DNA of 60,810 nucleotides from an uncultured Lachnospiraceae bacterium (GTDB lineage Bacteria > Bacillota > Clostridia > Lachnospirales > Lachnospiraceae), in the NCBI GenBank assembly GCA_934292725.1, contig CAKQXY010000019.1, positions 1-60,810 on the forward strand. The letters are read 5' to 3'. The position numbers were made by a program, and so were the translations under genes. Shown here in pieces: positions 49,024-57,795 of the stretch. Below the pieces are notes generated by a model. That model was given only the letters and a program-made list of their open reading frames with translations, was not told the DNA's origin and searched no databases. Each line of letters starts with the position of its first letter. The stretch's first letter is position 1.

Positions 49024-50289
49024 TTACTTTCTGTTCTTCTTTTCACTCTTTTCGTTGTACTGCTGAACCATTCCTGCCTTGGATGCCAGCTTACCCTTCT
49101 TTTTCTGGGTGCTGGAATAATACTCAGTTGATTTCTCAACCTGCTTTGTCACACGCTCTTTCAGCTCAGCTTCTTTCTTTTCTTCGAGTTCTTTTTCTTC
49201 TTCGATGGTACGAACATTCATAACAGCCTTTGCCTTAAGCGGCTTCTGACCCTTCTTAACACGCTTTACATTAGCCTTTTCAATGTTCTTTTCAACCATC
49301 TGATTAATATCAATGCGCTCCATATACTTGTTTACGATCATCTGAATCAGAATCATAACAACAGAAGATGCAATCCAGTATACACCGATACCAGCAGAGA
49401 ATGTGAAACAGAAGAACACTGACATAAGAGGCATCATGATGTTCATGGTCTTCATTGTGCTTCCCATTGTGTCATCTGAGTTCTTGCTTCCATTATCTGT
49501 CTGCATCATCTTAGAGCTAAGCCACTGAGTAAGACCGGCAAGAATAGGAATTAAAACACCCGGCCACAGCTGCTGCGCAGGTGCAGTTGCCAAATCCATT
49601 CCCAGGAAATAATTTGCTTTCTCGATACTTGGCAGTGCCTTGGCTACGTACTCATTCAAATTCGGGAAGATCTCGGTAAACTTAGTCCACTCGGTCTTAT
49701 CGAAGTTGTAAAGCAGATCAATCAGCTTGTTAGAATCACTCAGGCCTGCTGCATTGATGCCGTTTTGCTGTGCCAATGTCACGAAATCTGCGTTATCCAT
49801 GTAAGTAGGAATGTTCTGCAGTGCCTCAACAATCGGCTCATAGAACGCTCTTACCTTTGTGATGTAGCCTGGAATCTTATAAATAACCTGATACAAAGCG
49901 AACAGAATCGGCATCTGAATCAGCATCTGAACGCAACCGCCTGTCGGGCTTGTTCCGTACTTTGCATAGACTTCCTTCATCTCTTCATTCTGCTTCAAAA
50001 GCATTTCATTGTACTTCGGGCTTGACTTGTCCAGATTTGCATACTTTTTCTGAACCTGCTGAAGTTCTGGCGCCATAATACTATTAAGCTTTGTAAACTT
50101 CTGCTGCTTGATGGAAAGCGGAAGCATCAATGCCTTAATAATAATCGTGAATAAAATGATCGCCAATCCAATGCTTGCAATGCCAAACATGTCCAGGAAC
50201 TCGTAAATTCCATTCATGACAACACCAAGCACCTTCGCAACTGGTCCTACAAGAAACCAGTTACTTTGTGTTAATGATAAAAAATCCAC
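49024..50289 (-). CDS. yidC: Membrane protein insertase YidC/Oxa1 (SpoIIIJ type)
   Basis: Inserts and folds membrane proteins, alone or with Sec. The 421-residue product begins with a hydrophobic segment, then the Oxa1 core: GLAIILFTIIIKALMLPLSIKQQKFTKLN with the conserved TM1 region, a helical hairpin (QQVQKKYANLD...), PTGGCVQMLIQMPILFALYQVI and three further helices to about residue 330. A charged coiled-coil tail follows (EEEKELEEKKEAELKERV, KKKGKLASKAG). The start is GTG, with AAGGAGG upstream. An unusual insertion of about 60 residues between core helices (PTYMDNADFVTLAQQNG) is visible and is seen in some Clostridia. Confidence 0.97.
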   Translation of the reverse strand: MDFLSLTQSNWFLVGPVAKVLGVVMNGIYEFLDMFGIASIGLAIILFTIIIKALMLPLSIKQQKFTKLNSIMAPELQQVQKKYANLDKSSPKYNEMLLKQNEEMKEVYAKYGTSPTGGCVQMLIQMPILFALYQVIYKIPGYITKVRAFYEPIVEALQNIPTYMDNADFVTLAQQNGINAAGLSDSNKLIDLLYNFDKTEWTKFTEIFPNLNEYVAKALPSIEKANYFLGMDLATAPAQQLWPGVLIPILAGLTQWLSSKMMQTDNGSKNSDDTMGSTMKTMNIMMPLMSVFFCFTFSAGIGVYWIASSVVMILIQMIVNKYMERIDINQMVEKNIEKANVKRVKKGQKPLKAKAVMNVRTIEEEKELEEKKEAELKERVTKQVEKSTEYYSSTQKKKGKLASKAGMVQQYNEKSEKKNRK

Positions 50290-50310
50290 TTGTTTTCCTC
50301 CTTAAGCTAC

Positions 50311-50523
50311 CTACGGAACAGGGTCGTACCCCCCTTTTGAAAATGGATTGCAGCGCAATATCCTCCATATAGCAAGTAAGGAGCCTTTCAAAGCTCCATA
50401 CTTTTCCAACGCTTCTATTGCATACTGCGAACAGGTTGGGGTATATATACAGTGGGTCCGGACTTTGAGAGGTGATAAATACTTCTGGTAAAACCTTATC
50501 ATATGAATCATAATCTTCTTCAT
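50311..50523 (-). CDS. yidD: Membrane protein insertion efficiency factor YidD
   Basis: 70-residue basic, cysteine-containing protein with the family pattern RFYQKYLSPLK, CIYTPTCSQYAIEALEKYG and IWRILRCNPFSKGGYDPVP. It is membrane-associated via an N-terminal amphipathic helix and assists YidC. It stands between rnpA (10 nt upstream) and yidC (21 nt downstream), the standard order. Confidence 0.97.
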   Translation of the reverse strand: MKKIMIHMIRFYQKYLSPLKVRTHCIYTPTCSQYAIEALEKYGALKGSLLAIWRILRCNPFSKGGYDPVP

Positions 50524-50533
50524 AGTCCCGACC

Positions 50534-50878
50534 CTACTTCGATTCTAAAAAAATATTCAGCTTTCTTCCTACATGAAAAAAAGCTTCCTCAATTTCCATT
50601 AATCCTTGTTCCTTCGCCAACGGTCTGGCAACAATCACTATGTCCAATCCTTGTATTAATTCTTTTTCGTGTAAGCGGCAGCATTCACGGATCACTCTTG
50701 TAACCCGATGCCTGACCACACTGTTTCCTACCTTTTTACTGACAGATATGCCAATGCGGGTATCAGCGCGGTCGTTTGACATCTTGTACATGACCAGCGA
50801 ACGATTTGCAAAAGACTGCCGTTTGCTGTAGACTCTCTGAAAGTCTCTGTTCTTTTTAAGAGAGTTGATACTGCTCAA
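50534..50878 (-). CDS. rnpA: Ribonuclease P protein component
   Basis: Protein subunit of RNase P for tRNA 5' maturation, 114 residues. It begins SSINSLKKNRDFQRVYSKRQSFANRSLVMY and carries the RNR-type signature RIGISVSKKVGNSVVRHRVTRVIRE. The start is a TTG that directly follows the rpmH stop codon (TAATTG), with no good ribosome binding site, so translation is probably coupled to rpmH. No better downstream start exists before the conserved region. Confidence 0.95.
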   Translation of the reverse strand: MSSINSLKKNRDFQRVYSKRQSFANRSLVMYKMSNDRADTRIGISVSKKVGNSVVRHRVTRVIRECCRLHEKELIQGLDIVIVARPLAKEQGLMEIEEAFFHVGRKLNIFLESK

Positions 50879-51013
50879 TTAAGCAGAGAGAACCTTTCTT
50901 CCCTTTGCTCTTCTTGCTGCCAGAACCTTTCTTCCTCCCTTTGTGCTCATTCTTGCACGGAAACCATGAACCTTTGCATGGGATCTCTTCTTTGGCTGAA
51001 ATGTCATCTTCAT
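50879..51013 (-). CDS. rpmH: 50S ribosomal protein L34
   Basis: 44-residue, highly basic ribosomal protein. It reads MKMTFQPKKRSHAKVHGF, then RARMSTKGGRKVLAARRAKG, then RKVLSA. The ATG at 51013 has AAGGAGG upstream. It is the first gene of the rpmH-rnpA-yidD-yidC-jag operon, expressed from the promoter at 51156-51184, and its stop codon touches rnpA. Confidence 0.98.
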   Translation of the reverse strand: MKMTFQPKKRSHAKVHGFRARMSTKGGRKVLAARRAKGRKVLSA

Positions 51014-51155
51014 AACAAAACACCTCCTTGTTTTCTGTGTTGGTTTTCAAATAATACTGTTTCTTACACTGTGGGTATCAGTCCCACAGCTTGCACCAAA
51101 AGTGCGATTTTTCGGCGTTTTCTTAACGCCGTTGCAAAAATTGGACATCATACGC

Positions 51156-51184
51156 ATTATATTAAGAAACTCGCGTTTCGTCAA
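51156..51184 (-). promoter_or_regulatory. Promoter of the rpmH operon
   Basis: On the minus strand, TTGACG (51179-51184), 17 nt and TATAAT (51156-51161). The leader of about 140 nt has two small hairpins (around 51114-51133 and 51070-51086). Confidence 0.75.
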
Positions 51185-51223
51185 GTTTTTTTTTATGTTT
51201 TTTATTTTTTTATTACAAAAAAG

Positions 51224-51577
51224 TTATCCCCAACTTATCCCCAAAGTTATCCACAGTTTTTTCACTCAAAAATGTTGTGGATAAAAGTTATCCCCAAATT
51301 GTGGATAACTTGTGCATAACTTTGGGGATAATATAAAAAACGCTTCTCAAACCCTTGATTTTACGACAAACTTTTTTTTGTGGATATTGGGGATAAGTAC
51401 ATGTGTTTGGTGGATAACTATGTGGATAACCATGTTCGTTATTATGTTTAAACAATCTTATCCACATTATCCACAATTTTATATGCCCTACCCCCTCCCG
51501 AGTTATCCACACTCTATCCCCAGCTTTTTTGCACTTATCCACATGTTATCCACAGCCTATCCACAATATTATCCACA
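51224..51577. other. oriC, upstream (dnaA-proximal) DnaA-box cluster
   Basis: Fifteen exact TTATCC(A/C)CA boxes lie in 354 bp. Forward starts: 51224, 51235, 51247, 51288, 51458, 51467, 51503, 51535, 51546, 51569. Reverse starts: 51276, 51300, 51323, 51388, 51421. Several one-mismatch boxes lie between (51311, 51379, 51409, 51557). Boxes 51224/51235/51247 form the triplet that recurs at 19489-19879. This is the first half of a bipartite origin of the Bacillus type. Confidence 0.95.
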
Positions 51578-51628
51578 TTTTTCCCCAATGTCGTTGATAT
51601 TTTTTACAGACTGCTCTCCTCTTCTCTC

Positions 51629-51657
51629 TTGAAATTCTTCATTATTTTTAGTATAAT
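51629..51657 (+). promoter_or_regulatory. Promoter of dnaA
   Basis: TTGAAA (51629-51634), 17 nt and TATAAT (51652-51657), about 60 nt before the start codon and just outside the DnaA-box cluster, which allows autoregulation. Confidence 0.75.
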
Positions 51658-51722
51658 ATCATTATATGGGCTAATAGGCTCTTTTCTCGAAAATTACCAT
51701 ATACCGACGTCAGGAGTAACAA

Positions 51723-53102
51723 ATGATTGACAGATTAAAGGAAAACTGGGATGCCATAAAAGACACCCTGAAAGAAAATTATGATATTTCAAAGGTATCT
51801 TACGATACTTGGATTGTCCCTATGGAAATCCACAATGTAGATAATGACCAAGTCTACATATTGGCAGATACAAAAGGTATCCCCAATATACTAGACTATA
51901 TCAAGAAGAAGTACAAGCAGATTCTTGAGATTGTCATTGAGGAGAAGATCGGCCTGCACTGCAATGTGATCTTTGTTACTTCGGAGGACCTTGAGAAGCG
52001 TCCAAACCTCACGGCAGAAGCTTCTAACATTGTAACCCCCGAGTTAAACTCCTATTATGCTGCTGTGATGAATGCCAACTTAAACCCACGCTATACATTT
52101 GATACATTTGTTGTTGGCTCCAATAACCGATTCGCACATGCTGCTTCACTTGCTGTTGCTGAATCCCCTGGAACCCTCTACAACCCACTATTTATCTATG
52201 GCGGCGCAGGTCTTGGCAAGACACATCTGATGCAGTCTATTGCCCACTATATTCTGCGCAATGATCCAAGTGTACGCGTTTTATATGTCACTAGTGAGAC
52301 ATTCACAAATGACCTGATCGACTCTCTTAAAGGCAAGAAGAATGCTGAGTTTAAAGAGAAATACCGCAGCATTGATGTCCTTATGATTGACGATATACAG
52401 TTTTTAATTGGAAAGGAAAGCACACAGGAGGAGTTTTTCCACACCTTTAACTACTTATATGAAACGGGCAAGCAGGTTATCATTACTTCTGATAAACCGC
52501 CAAAGGATTTCACAAACCTTGAGGAACGTCTTCGTTCCCGCTTTTCCGTTGGCCTCCCAGTCGATGTCTCTGCTCCTGATTATGAGACTCGTGTGGCAAT
52601 CCTTCATAAAAAGGAAGAAACAGAAAACACAAAGATCTCTGATGATATTATCAACTATATTGCTGAAAATATCAATACTAATATTCGTGAGCTTGAAGGT
52701 GCGCTCAATCGAATCACCGCTTTTAAGCGTCTTTCTAATAAGGAAATCACGCTTAGTATGGCGGAAGATGTACTTCGCGACATCATCAACAATCACAAAG
52801 AGGTTACAATTACTGTTCCTTTGATTGTTGAAGTCATTGCATCACACTTTGGCTTTGAGGCAGATGAGCTTCTTTCACAGAAGCGTAATAAGGATATCGC
52901 CTACTCCCGCCAAATTGCGATGTACCTGTGCCGTCAAATGACCGATTTGTCCCTTCAGCAGATCGGAAAGGAACTCGGAAACCGTGATCACACGACTGTC
53001 CGGCACGGAATTGAAAAGATTACTGAGGATCTCAAAAACAGCCAGTTTTTACAAGATACCATCGATGTTTTACAGAAAAAAATCAACCCGGCTCTTGGCT
53101 GA
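51723..53102 (+). CDS. dnaA: Chromosomal replication initiator protein DnaA
   Basis: AAA+ initiator that binds DnaA boxes and unwinds oriC. The 459-residue product has domain I (about 1-85, YDTWIVPMEIHNV) and a short linker. The AAA+ core starts near residue 115 (NPRYTFDTFVVGSNNRFAHAA) with Walker A GGAGLGKTHLM, Walker B VLMIDDIQFL and sensor RLRSRFSVGL. Domain IV carries the DnaA-box-binding signature LGNRDHTTVRHGIEKI. AGGAG lies upstream of the ATG. The gene is flanked on both sides by DnaA-box clusters. Confidence 0.99.
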   Translation: MIDRLKENWDAIKDTLKENYDISKVSYDTWIVPMEIHNVDNDQVYILADTKGIPNILDYIKKKYKQILEIVIEEKIGLHCNVIFVTSEDLEKRPNLTAEASNIVTPELNSYYAAVMNANLNPRYTFDTFVVGSNNRFAHAASLAVAESPGTLYNPLFIYGGAGLGKTHLMQSIAHYILRNDPSVRVLYVTSETFTNDLIDSLKGKKNAEFKEKYRSIDVLMIDDIQFLIGKESTQEEFFHTFNYLYETGKQVIITSDKPPKDFTNLEERLRSRFSVGLPVDVSAPDYETRVAILHKKEETENTKISDDIINYIAENINTNIRELEGALNRITAFKRLSNKEITLSMAEDVLRDIINNHKEVTITVPLIVEVIASHFGFEADELLSQKRNKDIAYSRQIAMYLCRQMTDLSLQQIGKELGNRDHTTVRHGIEKITEDLKNSQFLQDTIDVLQKKINPALG

Positions 53103-53104
53103 GC

Positions 53105-53275
53105 TTTGTGGATCGATTGGGGATATTGTGGATAACTTGCCTAGTTATCCACATAGTTATCCCCAAGTTATCCCCAAAATTTTTCTTCTGTAAGCCGCAT
53201 AAATCCTAGGTTTTTTGGAGTTATCCCCAATATCCCCAACCCCTACTACTACTACTATATATATTATAAATCTAT
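53105..53275. other. oriC, downstream cluster with DnaA-trio unwinding element
   Basis: Exact boxes at 53127-53135 (reverse), 53145-53153, 53157-53165, 53168-53176 and 53221-53229 (forward), with near matches at 53119 and 53230. The last box is followed by GC-rich ACCCC and then CTACTACTACTACTATATA (53243-53261) and an A/T run. That order (box, GC spacer, CTA repeats equal to 3'-GAT-5' trios, AT-rich) matches the basal unwinding system of B. subtilis oriC. Confidence 0.88.
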
Positions 53276-53301
53276 CTATCAGCAAAAAGGAGAGTGCCAC
53301 C

Positions 53302-54408
53302 ATGCATATTATCTGTCCACGAGAAGAGTTACAAAAAGGTGTTTCAATTGTTTCAAAAGCCGTTTCAAATAAGACAACCATGCCGATCTTAGAGTGCATT
53401 CTGATCCAGACAAAAGAAGGACGCATTCTTATGACAGCAAATGATATGGAATTGGGGATTGAAACAGAAATTCATGGCATCATTGAGGACAATGGACGTA
53501 TTGCAATTGATGCTAAGATTTTTTCTGAGATTGTTCGTCGTCTTCCAGACAACGATATATCCATTGAAACCGATGGAACCGACTCTGTGAAAATTCAGTG
53601 TGAGAAGATTAATTTTACAATTCCTGGAAAGAATGCAGATGAGTTTACATTTCTTCCGGAGGTGGAACGCTTAAATTGTGTTACACTGTCTCAGTTTACT
53701 CTGAAGGAAATTATCCGCCAAACTATATTTTCCATTTCGGACAATGAGAATAACAAGATGATGGCAGGTGAACTGTTAGAAATTAATGGCAATAACCTGC
53801 GCATTGTATCTTTGGATGGTCATCGTATTTCAATTCGCAAAGTTGTGTTAAAGGATTCTTATGATTCTATTAGAGTGGTTGTTCCTGGAAAAACACTAAG
53901 CGATGTAAGTAAGATTATTAGCGGTGGAACAGACGACGAGGTTCGTTTATACTTTACCGAGAATCATGTTATGTTTGAGTTTGATGACACTATTGTTGTG
54001 TCACGCTTGATTGAGGGAGAATATTTCCGTATTGACCAGATGTTAAACAGTGATTATGATACAAAGCTGACAGTGAATAAAAAGGAGATGCTTTCCTGTA
54101 TCGACCGTACCACAATGCTGATTAAGGATAGTGACAAGAAACCGATTATTATTGGCATCACTGATCACAGCATGGAGGTTAAGTTAAACTCTGCATATGG
54201 TTCCATGAAGGAAGAACTTGCAATTGATAAGCGCGGCAAGGATATCATGATTGGATTTAATCCAAAGTTTTTAATTGATGCACTTCGAGTAATTGATGAT
54301 GAGATGATTAACATCTACATGATTAATCCAAAGGCACCTTGCTTTATTCGCAATGATGAAGGCACCTATATTTATCTGATTCTTCCGGTAAACTTTAACG
54401 TTTATTAA
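53302..54408 (+). CDS. dnaN: DNA polymerase III subunit beta (sliding clamp)
   Basis: Ring-shaped processivity clamp, 368 residues in three repeated domains. It starts MHIICPREELQKGVSIVSKAV, has MPILECILIQ, TANDMELGIE and the C-terminal YIYLILPVNF. I chose the ATG at 53302, behind AAGGAGAG; a longer open frame upstream runs through the origin DNA and is not coding. It follows dnaA after the second origin segment, as in Bacillus. Confidence 0.98.
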   Translation: MHIICPREELQKGVSIVSKAVSNKTTMPILECILIQTKEGRILMTANDMELGIETEIHGIIEDNGRIAIDAKIFSEIVRRLPDNDISIETDGTDSVKIQCEKINFTIPGKNADEFTFLPEVERLNCVTLSQFTLKEIIRQTIFSISDNENNKMMAGELLEINGNNLRIVSLDGHRISIRKVVLKDSYDSIRVVVPGKTLSDVSKIISGGTDDEVRLYFTENHVMFEFDDTIVVSRLIEGEYFRIDQMLNSDYDTKLTVNKKEMLSCIDRTTMLIKDSDKKPIIIGITDHSMEVKLNSAYGSMKEELAIDKRGKDIMIGFNPKFLIDALRVIDDEMINIYMINPKAPCFIRNDEGTYIYLILPVNFNVY

Positions 54409-54457
54409 AATCGATAAAATAAATTACATGAATGAGTATGAAAGGATGAATAAATAA

Positions 54458-54670
54458 ATGGCAAAACTAGTATTAAGAGAGGATTTCATTAAGCTTGGTC
54501 AGGCACTAAAGGCAGCAAAGCTTGTTGGAAGCGGTGTAGAGGCAAAGATTGTGATTCTTGACGGAAAGGTTAAGGTGAATGGTCAGGTCGAGCTGCAGCG
54601 CGGCAAAAAGCTATATGACAAGGATGTGGTAAGCTTTGCAGGAGAGACAATTGAGATTGTAAAGGAATAA
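54458..54670 (+). CDS. yaaA: S4-domain RNA-binding protein YaaA
   Basis: 70-residue S4-like protein with FIKLGQALKAAKLVGSGVEAKIVILDGKVKVNGQVELQRGKKL. It is conserved between dnaN and recF in Firmicutes and implicated in ribosome assembly. recF starts 4 nt after its stop codon, with the ribosome binding site at the end of this gene, so the two are coupled. Confidence 0.95.
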   Translation: MAKLVLREDFIKLGQALKAAKLVGSGVEAKIVILDGKVKVNGQVELQRGKKLYDKDVVSFAGETIEIVKE

Positions 54671-54674
54671 TCAT

Positions 54675-55802
54675 ATGATTGTAAAATCACTTGCGCTGTC
54701 AGATTTTCGAAATTACGATTTACAGGAATTATCTTTTCATCATGGTATCAACATTTTTTATGGGGATAACGCGCAGGGAAAGACAAATATCCTGGAGGGC
54801 ATCTATCTTTGTATGACAAATAAATCATACAGAGGCAGTCATGACCGCGAGATGATCCGCTTTGGAAAAGATGAGGCGCACCTTCGTCTTGAGGCTGAGA
54901 AAAAAGGCATTCCATACCGGGTGGATATGCATTTAAAAAAATCAAAGACAAAGGGAATTGCAATTAATGGCGTGCCAATCCGCCGTTCAAGTGAATTGAT
55001 TGGCCTTTTAAATGTCGTTTTCTTTTCACCAGAGGATCTTCAGGTGATCAAAAACGGTCCTGGAGAGCGCAGACGCTTTCTGGACATGGAGCTTTGCCAG
55101 CTTGACAAGGTGTATCTGCATTTTTTGACACATTACAATAAATGTCTTGCACAGCGAAATGCATTGCTGAAGGGGACAGATCTGTCGAAGGATGCACAGG
55201 CAATGCTCGATGTCTGGGATGCACAGCTGATTCAGCACGGAAAAAAGATTATACAGCTTAGGGAGACATTTGTCGGTGAGATTGCACCAGTAATCGCACA
55301 GATTTATCATTCCCTGACAGGCGGTAGGGAACAGCTTGCAGTTTCGTATGAGCCAAATGTATCTGCTGATAGGTTTGAGGAGATTCTTTTTCTTAACCGT
55401 GAGCGTGAGCTAAGGCAAAAGACGACACTGACAGGTCCACATCGTGATGACATTAGATTTCGTGTGCAAAATATAGCAACAGGACAGACGACAGATATCC
55501 GTACATTTGGGTCGCAGGGGCAGCAAAGAAGTGCAGCGCTTGCATTAAAACTTGCGGAGATCGAAATTGTAAAGCGAAAGGTAAATGATACACCGGTTCT
55601 TTTGCTTGATGATGTACTTAGTGAGTTGGACAGCAGCAGACAAAATTATCTGCTGGACAGCATTCATGATATTCAGACCTTTATTACATGTACAGGTCTA
55701 GAGGAGTTTGTAAGGCACCGATTTCATATGGATCAGATTTATCATGTGGAGCGGGGCGTAGTGACTAGGGTAAATTCCCTGAATAGTGAAACGATTTTTT
55801 AA
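54675..55802 (+). CDS. recF: DNA replication and repair protein RecF
   Basis: SMC-like ATPase that loads RecA at gapped DNA. The 375-residue product has Walker A YGDNAQGKTNILEGIYL, the signature region TFGSQGQQRSAALALKLAEIE, and Walker B VLLLDDVLSELD. It lies between yaaA and gyrB (17 nt gap), on the leading strand. Confidence 0.98.
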   Translation: MIVKSLALSDFRNYDLQELSFHHGINIFYGDNAQGKTNILEGIYLCMTNKSYRGSHDREMIRFGKDEAHLRLEAEKKGIPYRVDMHLKKSKTKGIAINGVPIRRSSELIGLLNVVFFSPEDLQVIKNGPGERRRFLDMELCQLDKVYLHFLTHYNKCLAQRNALLKGTDLSKDAQAMLDVWDAQLIQHGKKIIQLRETFVGEIAPVIAQIYHSLTGGREQLAVSYEPNVSADRFEEILFLNRERELRQKTTLTGPHRDDIRFRVQNIATGQTTDIRTFGSQGQQRSAALALKLAEIEIVKRKVNDTPVLLLDDVLSELDSSRQNYLLDSIHDIQTFITCTGLEEFVRHRFHMDQIYHVERGVVTRVNSLNSETIF

Positions 55803-55819
55803 TCAGTGAGGAGGACACA

Positions 55820-57736
55820 ATGAGCGACGAATACGGAGCAGGTCAGATTCAGATACTGGAGGGGCTGGAGGCAGTCAGAAAACGTCCGGGCATGTATATC
55901 GGAAGCACATCTGAGAGAGGGCTTCACCATCTGGTATATGAGATAGTAGACAATGCCGTGGATGAAGCTCTGGCAGGTGTCTGCACCCAGATCGATGTGG
56001 TCATTCATAAAGACAATTCAATTACGGTTGTTGATAATGGACGAGGAATTCCGATTGGAATCCATCCAAAGGCTGGCATTCCAGCGGTTGAGGTTGTATT
56101 TACAATTCTTCATGCAGGCGGAAAGTTTGGCGGCGGAGGATACAAAGTTTCAGGAGGTCTTCACGGTGTAGGAGCATCTGTTGTAAATGCACTTTCCATT
56201 TGGCTTGAAGTTGAGATTTATCATGAGGGCAAGGTTTATATGCAGCGCTATGAGCGTGGTCATGTAGTAAACAAGCTTGCCGAAGTGGATACCTGTGATC
56301 CAAACAAGCATGGAACAAAGGTTACGTTTAAGCCTGACGGTGAAATTTTTGATACCTTAGTCTACAGTTATGATACGCTTAAAGAGCGTCTTCGTGAGAT
56401 GGCGTTTTTGACAAAGGGATTGAAAATTATTCTGACGGATGAGCGTGAAGAGCCAAATCTTTGCGAGACATTCCACTATGAGGGTGGCATTAAGGAGTTT
56501 GTTGAGTACTTAAATAGTGCGAAGGAGCCGCTGTATCCGCAGATTATTTACTGTGAAGGAACAAAGAATAACGTTGCTGTTGAGGTAGCAATTCAGCATA
56601 ACGATTACTACAACGAAAATATTTACAGCTTTGTTAATAACATCAATACACCAGAGGGAGGAACCCATCTGTCTGGTTTTAAGGCGGCATTGACAGATCT
56701 GTTTAACAAATATGCCAGAGCAAATAAGCTTTTAAAGGACAATGAGGATTCATTGTCTGGTGAGGATATCCGTGAGGGTATGACTGCTGTAATCAGCATT
56801 AAGATTGAGGATCCGCAGTTTGAAGGTCAGACAAAGCAAAAGCTTGGAAACAATGAAGCAAGAGGTGCTGTATCTGCAATTGTGAGTGAGCAGCTGACAT
56901 ATTTTCTGGAACAAAATCCAAGCGTTGCGAAGATGATCTGTGACAAGGCAATTCTTGCACAGCGCGCACGTGCGGCAGCGAGAAAGGCACGCGATCTGAC
57001 AAGAAGAAAGACAGCACTTGATTCAATGACACTTCCAGGCAAGTTAGCAGACTGTACGGATAAGAATCCAGAAAAATGTGAGATCTACATTGTAGAGGGA
57101 GACTCTGCGGGTGGTTCTGCAAAGACAGCGCGTGATCGTGCAACACAGGCAATTCTGCCTCTTAGAGGAAAGATTTTAAATGTCGAGAAGGCACGACTTG
57201 ATCGTGTATATGAAAATGCAGAGATTAAGGCGATGATTACAGCATTTGGAACAGGTATCCATGAAGATTTTGATATTACAAAGCTTCGCTATCATAAAAT
57301 CATTATCATGACTGATGCCGATGTTGATGGTGCTCATATTGCAACGCTGCTTCTGACATTTATCTATCGCTTTATGCCGGAGTTAATCAAGCAGGGCTAT
57401 GTATACCGTGCGCAGCCGCCGTTATACAAGCTTGAGAAAAACAAGAAGGTCTGGTATGCGTACTCAGATGAGGAGCTTGCAGCAATTCTTGATGAGGTAG
57501 GAAGAGACCAAAATAATAAGATTCAGCGATACAAGGGACTTGGAGAGATGGACGCGGAACAGCTGTGGGATACTACAATGGATCCGAAGCATCGTGTTCT
57601 TTTGAAGGTAAACTTTGACGAGTCATACGCATCAGACATTGATGTTACCTTTAACACCTTGATGGGAGACCGCGTTGAGCCAAGAAGACTCTTTATTGAG
57701 AAAAACGCAAAGTATGTTAAGAACCTTGATATCTGA
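55820..57736 (+). CDS. gyrB: DNA gyrase subunit B
   Basis: ATPase subunit of gyrase, 638 residues. It has the GHKL ATP site (DNAVDEALAG, DNGRGIPIGIH, GGKFGGGGYKVSGGLHGVGASVVNALS), a transducer domain, and TOPRIM with EGDSAGGSAKTARDR and DADVDGAHI. The C-terminal motif is QRYKGLGEMDAEQLWDTTM. The ATG follows TGAGGAGG. A hairpin follows the stop codon. Confidence 0.98.
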   Translation: MSDEYGAGQIQILEGLEAVRKRPGMYIGSTSERGLHHLVYEIVDNAVDEALAGVCTQIDVVIHKDNSITVVDNGRGIPIGIHPKAGIPAVEVVFTILHAGGKFGGGGYKVSGGLHGVGASVVNALSIWLEVEIYHEGKVYMQRYERGHVVNKLAEVDTCDPNKHGTKVTFKPDGEIFDTLVYSYDTLKERLREMAFLTKGLKIILTDEREEPNLCETFHYEGGIKEFVEYLNSAKEPLYPQIIYCEGTKNNVAVEVAIQHNDYYNENIYSFVNNINTPEGGTHLSGFKAALTDLFNKYARANKLLKDNEDSLSGEDIREGMTAVISIKIEDPQFEGQTKQKLGNNEARGAVSAIVSEQLTYFLEQNPSVAKMICDKAILAQRARAAARKARDLTRRKTALDSMTLPGKLADCTDKNPEKCEIYIVEGDSAGGSAKTARDRATQAILPLRGKILNVEKARLDRVYENAEIKAMITAFGTGIHEDFDITKLRYHKIIIMTDADVDGAHIATLLLTFIYRFMPELIKQGYVYRAQPPLYKLEKNKKVWYAYSDEELAAILDEVGRDQNNKIQRYKGLGEMDAEQLWDTTMDPKHRVLLKVNFDESYASDIDVTFNTLMGDRVEPRRLFIEKNAKYVKNLDI

Positions 57737-57737
57737 T

Positions 57738-57758
57738 GACAGACCAAATTGGTCTGTC
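57738..57758 (+). other. Intercistronic hairpin between gyrB and gyrA
   Basis: Perfect 9-bp arms GACAGACCA (57738-57746) and TGGTCTGTC (57750-57758) right after the gyrB stop codon. There is no U-tract, so it is probably an mRNA stability or processing element. Confidence 0.55.
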
Positions 57759-57795
57759 GGGATATAAGGATGCATAGTAAGAATGAGAGGGAAAC

